64,000 bases of DNA from Prionace glauca (GCA_037974335.1 CM075760.1:35535609-35599608), one strand, 5' to 3'. Shown: positions 10,581 to 22,050, counted from the stretch's first letter. A program made the numbers and translations. Notes: generated from the sequence alone by a model not told the origin.

Positions 10581-10589
10581 ATCAAATGA
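10581..10589 (+). CDS. IgM membrane exon M2 coding part (IK, stop)
   Basis: After the acceptor TTTATTTTACAG at 10580 the exon reads ATC AAA TGA, giving a cytoplasmic tail of VKIK with the end of M1. This matches the VKVK tail of mammalian mu, where the last two residues are also on a separate exon. The intron is only 134 bp. The 3' UTR continues to about 11070. Confidence 0.88.
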   Translation: MK

Positions 10590-11049
10590 TGGGTTGAATT
10601 TTGGACGCTGAAGATTTCACTCAGCTGATTATAAAGATCTGTGCATGGCTCCAATACAATATCTGCTCTCGGTGAATCTATCAGTAATTGTTTCTCTCAG
10701 TTTATCATTCTGGATCTGTAACTGAGGCAACATTAGACATTATTTCAGTTTTCAGTGTGAAAAGTACGAGTTTTTTTTTGTTATAATGTTATTGTGGTTA
10801 ATTGTTTCCCCCCTAGTTTAAAATTAATGTATAAATAATTTTCATTCATTATTCACCTTTGTTAATTCCTCTTTCTATTAATGATCTGTATTCTCTTTCT
10901 GTTGTATGTAACAGATGTACAAATATTGACGGATTCTCTGTACATGTCTCCTGTTCTGAATGTGAACCTCGATCGCTATGTTCACTTTCGTAACTCTAAA
11001 AAGAACAATTTCGCTGTAAAATATTCTCTGAATTTTTTAAAAAATTTTG

Positions 11050-11055
11050 AATAAA
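11050..11055 (+). terminator. Polyadenylation signal of membrane mu mRNA
   Basis: AATAAA about 460 bases after the M2 stop, in an A/T-rich 3' UTR. Several ATTAAT/ATAAAT near-variants lie upstream (10830-10860), but this is the only canonical hexamer noticed. Confidence 0.7.
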
Positions 11056-11070
11056 AATTTAACCATCCCT

Positions 11071-11975
11071 GTCTTGGCTCAATTCCGTTCTCCTAAACCC
11101 ATCAACTCCGCTCCATTTCCCTATGACACGGTTCCCCCCCACCCCTTTCCCAGACAGGCATGTCCCCCCGAGTCATGGGTGGGATGTGGTTGAACTCAGG
11201 ACCCTTTAGAGACAGAGTCACTGCGCCACCCAGTGACCCACCCGTGTAAAGACACCTTCATCTCTGCCTTTTTCTGATCAAATCCAGAGACAGAATGAGT
11301 GAAGAATGAGGAGAACCTCAGTGAATTCAATTTAATTAGCATGAATGCATCTATCAATGCAAGTCATAAATTCACAAGCCTCGAACAATATTTTCCTTTG
11401 AATTTCACTTTCAAAAATATGGATATCGTTGTTTTAATTTATCCTAACAAATCTCCTTAGACCTGTTTCGCTATCGTTAAATTTACACAATGTCACTATC
11501 TGCCAGTGATTCACAACTACTGAGGGCAACATGTTTGCGAGTCTGGGTAACTCAATGCCCACGCTTGGGCACTGGTTGTTGAAGTTTGAATATTGAACAA
11601 GATTGTCAGCAATTTAAGCTTGCAACAGGAGTTTGGCTGTTCCGTTAGCCGTTGTTATTAGCAGATACTTTACGTGAAATTTGACATGTAATTTGGCAAT
11701 CTCGCATTTAACAAGTGAGATTGCACCTGGAGATTAAAATTGTCATAATATCACATTGCAATGTATATGTTTGTGTCGTATTAGTAGCTGCTAACTGCTA
11801 CTAACCCAAATATCAGCTACTAATCCCATTTAGAATAGGAGTTGGTATAATTTTCTACACTCCGTAATTACAATCTTACACACTGGAACATGCTGAAGAT
11901 TTTTTTTTAAAGTTTGCCAAGATGATTGCCCGAATTTCACTCTGATTCTATGAATATTGAAAATATAAACTATCA
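11071..11975. other. Spacer after the IgM gene
   Basis: Nothing recognised: A/T-rich sequence with no convincing exon, RNA gene or repeat match. Confidence 0.5.
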
Positions 11976-11984
11976 AGGATCTGG

Positions 11985-12420
11985 TATGGAAAGCATTAGC
12001 TCTGAGGAGTAGTTAAAGAGACTTGGTTTTTTTCTCACTGGAACGTCAAAGGCTGTGGAGTGACCTGATAGAAGTCTATAAGATGATGAAAGGCATGGAC
12101 AGAGTGGATAGTCAGAAGCTTTTTCCCGGAGTGGAAGAGTCAACAAGTAGGGGACATAGGTTTGAGCTGTGAGGGGCAAGGTTGAGAGGAGATGTTCAAA
12201 GGCACTTTTGCTTTACACAGAGCTTGGCGGTTGCCTGGAACTCGCTGACGGGGGAGGTAGTGAAGGCAGATACAATAATGGCGCAAATACATATTCACAA
12301 ATGCATAAATGGGACACGAATGGAAGGATATGGCCCCGAACTGTAGGACGTTTCAATTAATTCAGGCAGAATGGTCGTTGTAGGCATGGAGGGCCAAAGG
12401 GCCTGTTCCTGTTCCTGTTC
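11985..12420 (+). mobile_element. Old CR1 LINE 3' fragment
   Basis: Diverged C-terminal RT and 3' end: cognates of FSLERQRLWSDLIEVYKMMK, MDRVDSQKLFP and RGHRFEL are readable with breaks, ending in GGGCCAAAGGGCCTG and TTCCTGTTC. The next CR1 copy begins at the following base. Confidence 0.8.
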
Positions 12421-13548
12421 ACCATGGTAGGCTTCTGCAGAAAATGCAGATGTATGGGATTGAGAGTGATCTAGGGAATTGGATCAGGAATTGGCTAGCG
12501 GATAGGAGACAGAGGGTGGTGGTTGATGGTAAATATTCATCATGGAGTTCGGTTACGAGTGGTGTGCCTCAGGGATCTGTTTTGGGGCCACTGCTGTTTG
12601 TAATTTTTATTAATGATCTGGATGAGGGTATAGTTGGGTGGATTAGTAAATTTGCTGATGACACCAAAGTCGGAGGTGTGGTAGATTGTGAGGAAGGGTG
12701 TCATAGTTTGCAGGAAGACTTGGACAGGTTGCAGAGCTGGGCCGAGAGGTGGCGGATGGAGTTTAATGCGGAGAAGTGTGCGGTAATTCACTTTGGTAGG
12801 AATAACAGATGTGTCGAGTATAGGGCTAACGGGAGGACTTTGAATAGTGTGGATGAGCAGAGGGATCCAGGTGTATGTGTACATAGATCCCTGAAAGTTG
12901 GGAGTCACGTAGATAAGGTTGTTAAGAAGGCATACGGTGTCTTGGCGTTTATTGGTAGGGGGATTGAATTTAGGGGTCACAGCGTCATGTTGCAACTGTA
13001 CACAACTCTGGTGCGGCCGCACTTGGAGTACTGTGTGCAGTTCTGGTCCCCACATTACAGGAAGGATGTGGAGGCTTTGGAGAGGGTGCAGAGGAGGTTT
13101 ACCAGGAAGTTGCCTGGTATGGAGGGGAGGTCCTATGAGGAGAGGCTGAGGGATTTGGGGTTGTTTTCGCTGGAAAGAAGAAGGCTAAGAGGGGATCATA
13201 TTGAAACATATAAGATGATTAGAGGTTTAGATAGGGTGGATAGTAATAGCCTTTTTCCTCTGACGGAGAAATCTAACACGAGGGGGCATGGCTTTAAAGT
13301 AAGGAGTGGTAGTTATAGGACGGATGTCAGGGGTAGGTTCTTTACCCAAAGGGTGGTGAGGGATTGGAATGCCCTGCCTGCTGCAGTTGTAAATGCGCCT
13401 AGTTTGGGGGCGTTTAAGAGATCCGTGGATAGGTTTATGGACAAAAAGGGATTGGTTTAGGTTAGTGGGTCATTGTTTTTGTAACTGGTCGGCGCAACAT
13501 CGTGGGCCGAAGGGCCTGTTCTGCGCTGTAATGTTCTATGTTCTATGT
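12421..13548 (+). mobile_element. CR1 LINE, 5'-truncated, TTCTATG-tail family
   Basis: Begins inside the RT palm at the equivalent of HHGRLLQKMQMYGI and runs to the tail GGGCCGAAGGGCCTG / TTCTATG. The 338-residue frame 12444-13460 is open and shows SGVPQGSVLGPLLF, the catalytic FADDTKVGG, RPHLEYCVQFWSPHY, VQRRFTR, the FSLERRRLRGD block and FFTQRVVRDWNALPA. The catalytic DD is present, but the N-terminal half of RT and all of the endonuclease are missing. The long open frame suggests a fairly young insertion. Confidence 0.93.
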
Positions 13549-14018
13549 TCCTGTGAGGAGAGGCTGAATAAACTAGTCTTGTACTCGTTAGAGTTTAGAA
13601 GGATCAGGGGAGATCTCATTGAGACGTATAAGATGATGAATGGGATGGATAGGATAGAGGTGGAGAGACTCTTCCCGCTCAGAAAGGACAGTAGGACTAG
13701 GGGGCACAGCCTCAAGATAAAGCGGGGGGGGGGCGGTTTAGAACGGAGTTGAGGAGGAACTTCTTCACTCAAAGGGTGGTGAACCTCTGGAATTCTCTGC
13801 CCGTTGAAGTGGTGGAGGCTGCCTCGCTAAATATTTTTAAGACGCGGGTTGATGGGTTTTTGATAAGAGAGGGGATTAAGGGTTATGGGGAGAGGGCGGG
13901 AATGTGGAACTGAGCCACGACAGATCAGCCATGATCTTATTGAATGGCGGGGCAGGCTCGAAGGGCCAGATGGCCTACTCCTGCTCCTATTTCTTATGTT
14001 ATGTTCTTATGTTCTTAA
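13549..14018 (+). mobile_element. CR1 LINE 3' end, TTCTTATG-tail family
   Basis: Starts at CTGTGAGGAGAGGCTGAATA directly after the previous CR1 tail and ends GCTCGAAGGGCCAGATGGCC...TTCTTATG. The coding remnant is LVLYSLEFRRIRGD to GIKGYGERAG, with a frameshift at the G run near 13725. Third of three CR1 pieces joined end to end in one orientation. Confidence 0.92.
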
Positions 14019-14635
14019 TTTCCTCTTTTCCTTTGTGCTTATTGCAGCATCGGCTTTATGTTTTGAAACCTTCATCATCATTATTCACGTTGTGTCCATG
14101 CTGGACCAGAACAGAAGAGCTGCAAAATCATTCCCATTTTGCAGCACATGGTCTTCAATTCTACATGTTAAGGTGATACAGTTCGAAGGGCTTGAAGGGC
14201 CCTATAGCTTTGCATCCACACTAATAATCATATCCTGTTAAAGTGTTAAAAGATGCACTTTGGCAGAAAAATCAGGTACAGTTCTAACTGTGAGAGAACA
14301 ATCAAGGGCACAAACCTCTGGGCTCATAATTCTCAGGCAGAAACGTCGCCATAATTAATCCTTATGAATTGTAAAGCGATTTGGAGAAAAAAATGATCAA
14401 AAGATGACATGGAGTGGTGACATTGTTCATGACTTGAACACATAATCTGTTTATATATCGAAGCCTCAGTAAACTGAGAGTATTCCGTAACAGCAGGAAT
14501 TAATGACAAGGGGAACATAATTCATCGCCCATGCTTCCTCTTAAAAACCCATGGTAAATTTTGCACTGAGTGGTGTCAGCACCGTATTGGAACGTGTCAG
14601 ACGTATATCAGAAAAATCACATTTAGAACAATGAA
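14019..14635. other. Spacer
   Basis: No recognised gene or repeat. Confidence 0.5.
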
Positions 14636-15870
14636 CAAAGAACAATGAAAACTACAGCTAGGATCAGGCCCTTCGGACCCCCAAGCCTGCATCGACCATG
14701 CTGCCCAACTGAACGAAAACACCTTCTTCTTTTGGGTAACATATCCGGCTAATCCCATGCTGCAAATGTATTGTCAAGATGTCCCTTAAAATTCACTATC
14801 GTATCTGTTTCCCCTACCTCCCCAGGCAACAAGTTCAAGGCATCCACCACTTTCAGTGTAAAAAAAAACTTGTTTCGTACATCTCCTTTAAACGTTAAAC
14901 CTATACCTCTTCGGAATTGAATCTTCCACTTTGAAAAAAAAAATCTGACTATTCACTCTGCCCATGCCCCACATAATCTTGTAGACATCTATCAGGTTGC
15001 CCCTCAACCTCCGTTGTTTCAGTGAAAACAAATCAAGTTTCTCCTCATAGCTGGTGCCCTCCAAACAGGGAACATACTGGTAAATATTTTCTGGACCCTT
15101 TCCAAAACCTCCATACTCTTCTGGTAGTGTGGTAACCAGAATTGAACACTATACTCTAAGTGTGACCAAACAAAAATTTTACAAAGCTGCAACATGACTT
15201 CCCAATTTTAAAATCAATGCCCCGGGTGACGAAGACAGGAATGTGCCTTCTTGACGACCTTCTCTACCTGCATTGCCACTTCAGTGATTTGTATAGCCGT
15301 ACACCAATCAATATTCCTTCTCAGTATTCTCCAGGGTTTTGCCATTTTCTGAATGTTTCCCATCTGTATTAGACCTTCCAAAATGAATTACCTCACATTT
15401 GCCCAGATTAAACTCAACTTTCCATCTCACTGCCCAAGTCTCCAACCAATCTATATCCTGTTGTAACCTTTGATGGTCCTCATCACAAATCACAATGCCA
15501 CCAGCATTTGTGTCATCTGCAAACTTACTAATCTAACCAACTACGTTTTCTCACAAATCATTCACTCACATTACAAGCAGCAAAGGTCCCAGCACTAATC
15601 CCTGAGGAACACTATTTGTCACAGCCCTCCATTTAGAAACACACCCATGTTCTGCTCCTCTCTGTATTCAATGGCCGATCCAGTTCTGTATCCACCTCAT
15701 CAGCTCTTTGAGATTCGGTATGACTTCATCCTTTGTACCAGTCTGGCATGACAGACCTTGTCAAAATATTCACTGAACCCCATGTAGAAAACACCCACTG
15801 CCCATAACTCATTAAACATCTTTGTCACTTACTTTAAAAAAAACTCGATCAAATTCGTTAAAATTAATAA
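14636..15870 (-). mobile_element. Old CR1 LINE, RT and 3' part (interrupted)
   Basis: Reverse-oriented degraded CR1. From right to left it keeps cognates of the YMGFSEYFDKV region, SLGPLLLV, FADDTNAGG, WKVEFNLGKCEVIHFG and the 3' tail at about 14650-14680 (CAGGCCCTTCGG). Many stops and frameshifts. Its upstream part continues at 16355-16570 beyond an inserted SINE. Confidence 0.82.
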
Positions 15871-15899
15871 AAAAAGACTAAGTTTCACATGTTTAATGA

Positions 15900-16354
15900 T
15901 GCCTTTTCTTTTACTTCACAGGACATTCAGTCTACTTTGTTGACCAATAAGGGGCATACACACGGTGGGTAGTGTGAGGGCTGCTCTTGGATGTTGCTTC
16001 GAGAGTTGCCTCGTGCTTCACGTCGTTAGTGTATGCTTAAACTGGCGGGCAACACGAGAACTCGGTGACTATCACTGTTTGCTGTGCAGATTTGGGCCAG
16101 TGTCTGTCGGAGTTTACACATTCTTCCCGTAATTGAGTGGGTTTTCTCTGGGTGCTCCGCTTTCCTCCCACATCTCAAAAACGTGCTCTTAGGCTGATTG
16201 GTGCAACAAATTGTCCCTAAATTAGCCTTCCCTCAATCTTCCCCAATAGGTGTAGACAAAGATCATGGGTGGAGGAGGGAACTCAATGTTAAAATGGCAG
16301 CGCGGGCTTGTTGTGCCGGAGGGTCTGTTTCCCGTGCTGTGTTGTTCTTTGTTC
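15900..16354 (+). mobile_element. SINE-like element inserted in the CR1 copy
   Basis: A roughly 430 bp element homologous to 53745-54190: shared opening GGGGCATACACACGGTGGGT, a GGTTTTCTCTGGGTGCTCCG core, and an end GGGTCTGTTTCCCGTGCTG / TTGTTCTTTGTTCT. Sequence on either side belongs to one reverse CR1 copy, so it inserted after that CR1. Exact borders uncertain by about 40 bases on the left. Confidence 0.75.
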
Positions 16355-16570
16355 TGATAAGACACGACCTCCCCTTCACAAAACCATGTTTCCTCTCGCT
16401 AATACGGCCACTTATTTACAAGTGGGAGTAAACCCTGTCTCGAAAAATCCTCTCCAATCAATTCCCGACCGCTGAAGTAAGGCTTACCGGCCTGTAATTA
16501 TCTGGATTATCCTTGGTACCCTTCTTAAACAAAGGAAAAATACTGCCTATTCTCAAACCCTCTGTGACCT
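16355..16570 (-). mobile_element. Upstream segment of the interrupted CR1
   Basis: Reverse cognates of KHGFVKGRS..., the NYRPVSLTS block (complement near 16480-16500) and VPLFKKG. Continues the copy at 14636-15870. Confidence 0.75.
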
Positions 16571-16571
16571 C

Positions 16572-16700
16572 CCCTGTAAGAATTCTCACAACACCAGTTT
16601 AAAGTCCAATCGGTTTATTGGTAACAAAAGCCACTAGTTTTCGGAGCGCTGCTCCTTCGTCAGGTAAGTGGGAGTTCTGTTCACAAACAGGACATATAAA
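16572..16700 (+). repeat. Dispersed repeat, CTCACAACACCAGGTTAAAG family
   Basis: CTCACAACACCAGTTTAAAG, CGGTTTATTGGTAACAAAAG and TTTCGGAGCGCTGCTCCTTC in order; cognate to 2385-2500 and 42700-42790. Confidence 0.75.
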
Positions 16701-17400
16701 GATTGGACAACAATGGTTACTCTGTCAGCCGTGACCAGTGTTTATCTTCTGAGGTTGTTGATGCGTCTTTTCTCACTGGAGCACCAGAATTGTTGATCAA
16801 TGAATCGAGCGACCTATGCTGCTCTTACGAAAGCTTATTTCAGCAGCTGGAAGTGTCTGTTGTGATCCTCCTCACCTGAACAGATGCTCGGAATTTCTCT
16901 TACTTCCTCAACAGTCGTTTTTAAACTTCGGGGGTGTGGTCGGGACTGGTGAAACAAGTCAAAATGGCAGCTTGCCACGCCCATCCCTCTCTACAGGCCG
17001 CGGATGTTCCACCAACCACCAGCAGCCAGGGGACGAAGCGGGCAAGAGGTGACACTGGGAAGAGCAGTAGCAGCAACGCCCGGGAGTGTTACAGTAGCAT
17101 CTGGTGGCCGGGAAGGGAAATAACAGCAGCCTAAAGGTTTCCCCAGTCCAACTGCTCAGAGAGACTGGGAAGGAAGGCTGTGTGCTTTGTCTTGAAATTT
17201 CAATTGATATGGAAAAGATCAGAATTAATAGATTCTTGTTCAATAAATATATCTAAAATGTTGTGGCTCAAAGCTTGGAGGGTCGGAGCTGAGCTGCAAA
17301 TCAATCTTGGCCTAATAGAATGGTGAAGGAGACTTGAGAGACCTCGTTATGTTTCCCATGTTGTGTCCACAGTCGCTCCAGTAATGATAACCCCTAAAAT
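16701..17400. other. Unassigned spacer
   Basis: Includes a GC-richer block at about 16930-17130. No gene, RNA or known repeat was recognised; short ORFs here lack any support. Confidence 0.45.
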
Positions 17401-17404
17401 TATA

Positions 17405-17810
17405 CATTTTGTGGTGCCCCTGTGGCGTGCTGCGGGGTGGGGGGCGACACATTAGTTGGCACTGCTGCCTCACAGGGCCACGGACACATCCCCAGTTTGA
17501 AGGACTGTCTGTGGCAAAGTCTGCACGTTGTTCCCTTGTATGCATGGGTTTTCACCGGTTTTCTCAATCAGTCTCAAAGACGTGCTGGTTAGGTTCCATT
17601 AGCCATGCTAAATTCTCCCTCAGTGTAACCCAAACAGGCACTGGAGTGTGGTAACTAGGGGATTTTCACAGTAACTTCATTGCAGTGTTAATGCACGTCT
17701 ACTTATGACATTAAGAGAATTTCATAGTAACTTCATTGCAGTGTAATGTACGCCTTACTTGAGACTATTAAGTACACATCTTAACTCATAAATAAACTTT
17801 AAAGAAAACT
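17405..17810 (+). mobile_element. tRNA-headed SINE
   Basis: Shows the shark SINE order: a GGCACTGCTGCCTCACAGG head, GTCTGCACGTTGTTCCC, AGACGTGCTGGTTAGG, GCCATGCTAAATTCTCCC, CTCAGTGTAACCC, a GACTTATTGCAGTG-type segment (TTCATTGCAGTGTTAATG) and an AATAAATAAACTTTAAAG end. A 45 bp stretch around TTTCATAGTAACTTCATTGC is duplicated at 17655-17745. Confidence 0.82.
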
Positions 17811-17997
17811 TTAAAATGGGTGTTCATTTACTGAATCTGAGCTGCTTTCACTCATCCTACTCTAGGAGACAGTCACAGTCTTCTCAGAAGGAGTTTAAAG
17901 GAGGGATTAACCGGTGGTGTCTCTACCACCAATTTCCCACAGTAATCCCACCAAAATATACAGCTAGAAGCATGACGTTTATTTTCAAATTATATCA

Positions 17998-19190
17998 CAT
18001 AGCAGAAATCCAGGAGAACTGGATTAATTGTTGGATTATGCAGTGATATGTTATAGAGCAGAATCCAGCAGAGCTTGATTAATTATTGCATTACACAGTG
18101 ATATGTTACAGCGCAGAATCCAGGAGAACTGGATTAATTGTTGGATTACACAGTGATATATTATAGAGCAGAAATCCAGGAGAACTGGATTAATTGTTGG
18201 ATTATACAGTGATATATTATAGAGCAGAAATCCAGGAGAACTGGATTAATTGTTGGATTACGCAGTGATATGTTATAGAGCAGAATCCAGGAGAACTGGA
18301 TTAATTGTTGGATTATGCAGTGATATGTTATAGAGCAGAAATCCAGGAGAACTGGATTAATTGTTGGATTATGCAGTGATATGTTATAGAGCAGAAATCC
18401 AGGAGAGCTTGATTAATTATTGCATTACACGGTGATATGTTACAGCGCAGAAATCCAGGAGAACTGGATTAATTGTTGGATTACACAGTGATATATTACA
18501 GAGCAGAAATCCAGTAGAACTAGATTAATTGTTGGATTATACAGTGATATGTTACAGAACAGTAATCCAGGAGAACTGGATTAATTGTTGGGATTAAATA
18601 GTGACATGTTACAGAGCAGAAATCCAGGAGAACTGGATTAATTGTTGGATTATGCAGTGATATGTTACAGAGGAGGAATCCAGGAGAACTGGATTAATTG
18701 TTGGATTACACAGTGATATATTACAGAGCAGAAATCCAGTAGAACTAGATTAATTGTTGCATTAAACAATGATATGTTACAGAACAGTAATCCAGGAGAA
18801 CTGGATTAATTGTTGGGATTAAATAGTGACATGTTACAGAGCAGAAATCTAGGAGAACTGGATTAATTGCTGGATTATGCAGTGATATGTTACAGAGCAG
18901 AAATCCAGGAGAACTGGATTAATTATTGCATTACACGGTGATATGTTACAGAGCAGAATCCAGGAGAACTGGATTAATTGTTGGATTATACAGTGATATA
19001 TTACAGAGCAGGAATCCAGGAGAACTGGATTAATTGTTGGATTAGACAGTGACATGTTACAGAGCAGGAATACAGGAGAACTGGATTAATTGTTGGATTA
19101 CACAGTGACATGTTACAGAACAGAAATCCAGGAGAACTGGATTAATTGTTGGATTACACAGAGATATTTTATAGAGCAAAAACCCAGGTT
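17998..19190. repeat. ~56 bp minisatellite, about 21 copies
   Basis: Unit close to GCAGAAATCCAGGAGAACTG + GATTAATTGTTGGATTATGC + AGTGATATGTTACAGA. Copies are 55-57 bp apart with scattered substitutions; a variant sub-unit (GAGCTTGATTAATTATTGC) occurs at about 18068, 18404 and in part at 18920. No coding potential. Confidence 0.95.
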
Positions 19191-19299
19191 TTCCTCTGTA
19201 TGCTCCAGTTTCCTCCCACAGCCCAAAGTTAGTTGATTGGCCATGCTAAATTGAGTTCCGATTGGAAACGTTGACGAGAGAAGCAATGCACAGACGGGT

Positions 19300-19870
19300 A
19301 AAGGATGGGGTTAGATACAAAATACATTTTCCTCTCCAATGTCCCCATCAAACACTCCCCAGACGTGTATAGCACGTGGATAGACACAGAGTACATGTCC
19401 CTTTACAATCCTTCCATCAACCACTCCCAGAACAGCTGCAATAAGGCGGGAGTAGATACATAATAAATCTCCTTCTACATTGTCCTCATCGAACACTCCC
19501 AGGATAGGGACAGTATGTGGTTAGATGTAGAAAATTATCCCCATTAACAACTACATTTCACTTTTCTCATCCCTTTTGAACGGCTCCTTGAACCACCATG
19601 CAGTGGTTCAGTTTCTCGTCCTCCTTGCAGTCCTGCCCACGTCCGCACAGGGAGCAATTATCTACACTGCCCCCATCAAACATACCGAGGAATGGTACAG
19701 AACGGGGTTAGATACAGAATAAGGTTCCTTCTACACTGCTCCCCATCAAACACTCCCAGGATAGGTACAGCACGGGGTTAGATATAGAGTTGAGCTCCCT
19801 CTGTCCACATCAAGAACTCCCAAGAAAGCTGCAGTACATGGACAGATGGAAAATAAAGTTACTTTAAAAG
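19300..19870. repeat. ~62-75 bp tandem repeat, interrupted
   Basis: Repeats of a unit with CATCAAACACTCCCAGGATA, GGTACAGCACGGGGTTAGAT and TACAGAATAA-CTCCTTCTAC. Copies at 19308-19560 and 19660-19865 are separated by about 100 bases of other sequence. Confidence 0.85.
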
Positions 19871-19899
19871 CACCCATATAGAAATAATTTGTTTTACAG

Positions 19900-21215
19900 C
19901 ACCAATACAGAATAATTAATGATCTATGGCCCTGATTATTTTATAGATCCCTATAAGATCACCCCTCAGCCTTCTACGCCCCAAAAGAAAAAAGTCCCAG
20001 ACTATCAAGCCTCTTCTTATAGCTCAAGCCATCAATTCTCGGTAGCATCGTCGTAAATCTCTTCTGCACTCATTCAAGTTTAATAATATCTTTTTCATAA
20101 TAGTGTGATCAAAACTGTCCACAATATTCCAAGTGTGGCCTTACCAATGTCTTGTACAACTTCAACAAGATGCTCCAACTCCTGTATTCAATGAAATCAA
20201 GCATGCTGAATGCATTTTGCACCACTATTCCATCTGTGACTCCATTTTCAAGGAATTATGAACATGTACCCCTAGATCTCTTTGTTCTGTAACTCTCCCC
20301 AAAGCCCTACCATTAACTGACTAAGACCTGCCCTGGTTCAATCTACCAAAATGCATCAGCTCACATTTATCTAAATTAAACTCCATCTGCCATTCGTCAG
20401 CCCACTCATCCAATTGATCAAGGTCCTATTGTAATCAGAGATAAACTTCTTCACTGTCCACTTTGCCACCCATCATGCTGTCATCTGCAAACTTACTAAC
20501 CATGCCCCCTATATTCTCATACAAAACATTAATATAAGTGACAAATAACAGTGGACCCAACACCGATCCCTGAGCCACACCACTGCACACAGGTCTCAGT
20601 TTGAAAAACAACACTGTACAACCACCCTCTAGCTTCTGTCATCAAGTCAGTTTTGTATCAATTCAGCAACCTCACCCTGGATCCAGTTAGCTTATGCAAC
20701 TAGCTACCATGTGGCACCCTGTCAAATGCTTTGCTGAAGACCATATAAAGAGCATCAACTGCACTGCCCTTAATTACCTTCTTGGCTCCCCCTTCAAAAC
20801 AAAACAATCAAATTTGGGAGACATGATTTTCCAATCGCAAAGCCAAGCTAAACGTCCCTAATCAATCTTTGTATCACTAAGTGTCTGTAGATCCCGTCAC
20901 TCAAAATACCTTCCAAAAACACATCCACCAAGATGTGAGGCTCACCGGCCTATCGTTCTCAGGCTTTTCCCTGCAGTCCTTTTTAAACAAACGCACAACA
21001 TTTGCCATTCTCCAATCTTCAGGCACCTCACCCGTGACTATTGATGAGTCAAATATTGCGGCCAGTGGACCCGCAATTTCCTCCCTAGCCTCCCACAATT
21101 ACCTGAAATACACTCATCAGATCCCGCGGATTTTTCTACGTTAATGCGCTTTTAGACTTCCAGCACCTCTTTCTCTGTAATACATACACTCCTCAACACA
21201 TCACTATTTATGTCC
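19900..21215 (-). mobile_element. Old CR1 LINE, most of RT
   Basis: Reverse-oriented and strongly decayed. Right to left: cognates of AAIFDSSIVTGEVPEDWRMA and VVRLFKKD..., PVSLTSWW, FDRVPH-like, the MGGKVDSEEVYL region and the WNIVDSFDHTIM-like 3' part. The conserved block at 20901-21098 (EEIAGPLAAIFDSS, EDWRMANVVRLFKKD) is the clearest. Confidence 0.85.
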
Positions 21216-21289
21216 CCAAGTCCCCTACCATCCATAATAAAGCCCAAAGCTGGATATGGGCCAATGTTATGGGCTGACATGCCATGCAG

Positions 21290-21570
21290 GTACCTCTGGT
21301 TAGCACTGCTGCCTCATAATGCCAGAGGTCTGTGTTAAATTCCTGGCTTGGTTCACTGTGGAAAGTCTGCACATTTTCCAAGTGTTTCCTCTGGGTGCTC
21401 TTGGTTCCACCCACAGTCTGAAAGACGTGATGGTTAGGGTGCATTGGCCGTGCTAAGTTCTCCTCAGTGTACCCGAACAGCGTGGTGACTAGGGGACTTT
21501 CTCAGTAACTTAATTGCAGTGTTAATGTCAGCCTACATTTGACACTTTATAAATATAAAAGTTCCCCTGA
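21290..21570 (+). mobile_element. tRNA-headed SINE
   Basis: Same family and order of blocks as 17405-17810: TTAGCACTGCTGCCTCATAA, GTCTGCACATTTTCC, CCACCCACAGTCTGAAAGAC, TGCATTGGCCGTGCTAAG, CTCAGTGTACCCGAACAG, AATTGCAGTGTTAATG. Confidence 0.85.
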
Positions 21571-21744
21571 CTATGAATTGTTGAATATCACTGGGAATCC
21601 TCACTTAGCTGTTAGTGTAAGTGCATGTGAATATGTTCATATTCGGAAACAAGAATACTCCTGCCTAATTTGATTTGAAGCCCTCGATCTGAGGGATTGG
21701 GTATTTATCCAGCTGCAAGAAATAGTTTACTGGATATTTAAAGG

Positions 21745-22050
21745 TTTTATTCATTCTTGGGGCTTGGGTGTCCCTGGCCGGCAAGCATTTATTGCCCATC
21801 CCTAGTTGCCCTTGTTCAGAGGGCAATTATTGCTGTGGCCCTGGAGTCACATCGAGGCCTGTCCACGAAAGGACAACAGATTTCGTTCCCTAGGAGATTA
21901 ATGAACGAGATGTGTTTTTCCAACAATCAACAATGGTTTTATGGTCACCAGTAGATTGTGAATTTCAGCTATATTTATTCTAATTCCACCAAATGCCGTG
22001 AGAGGATTTGAACCCGGGTGCCCAGAACACTAGCTGACTTTCATCACATG
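21745..22050 (-). mobile_element. tRNA-headed SINE with LINE-type tail
   Basis: Reverse copy. The right end holds a B-box complement in GGATTTGAACCCGGGTGCCC; the body has GGAGTCACATCGAGGCC; the left (3') end has AGCATTTATTGCCCATCCC, which is also the 3' end of the LINE fragment at 33665. Confidence 0.8.
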
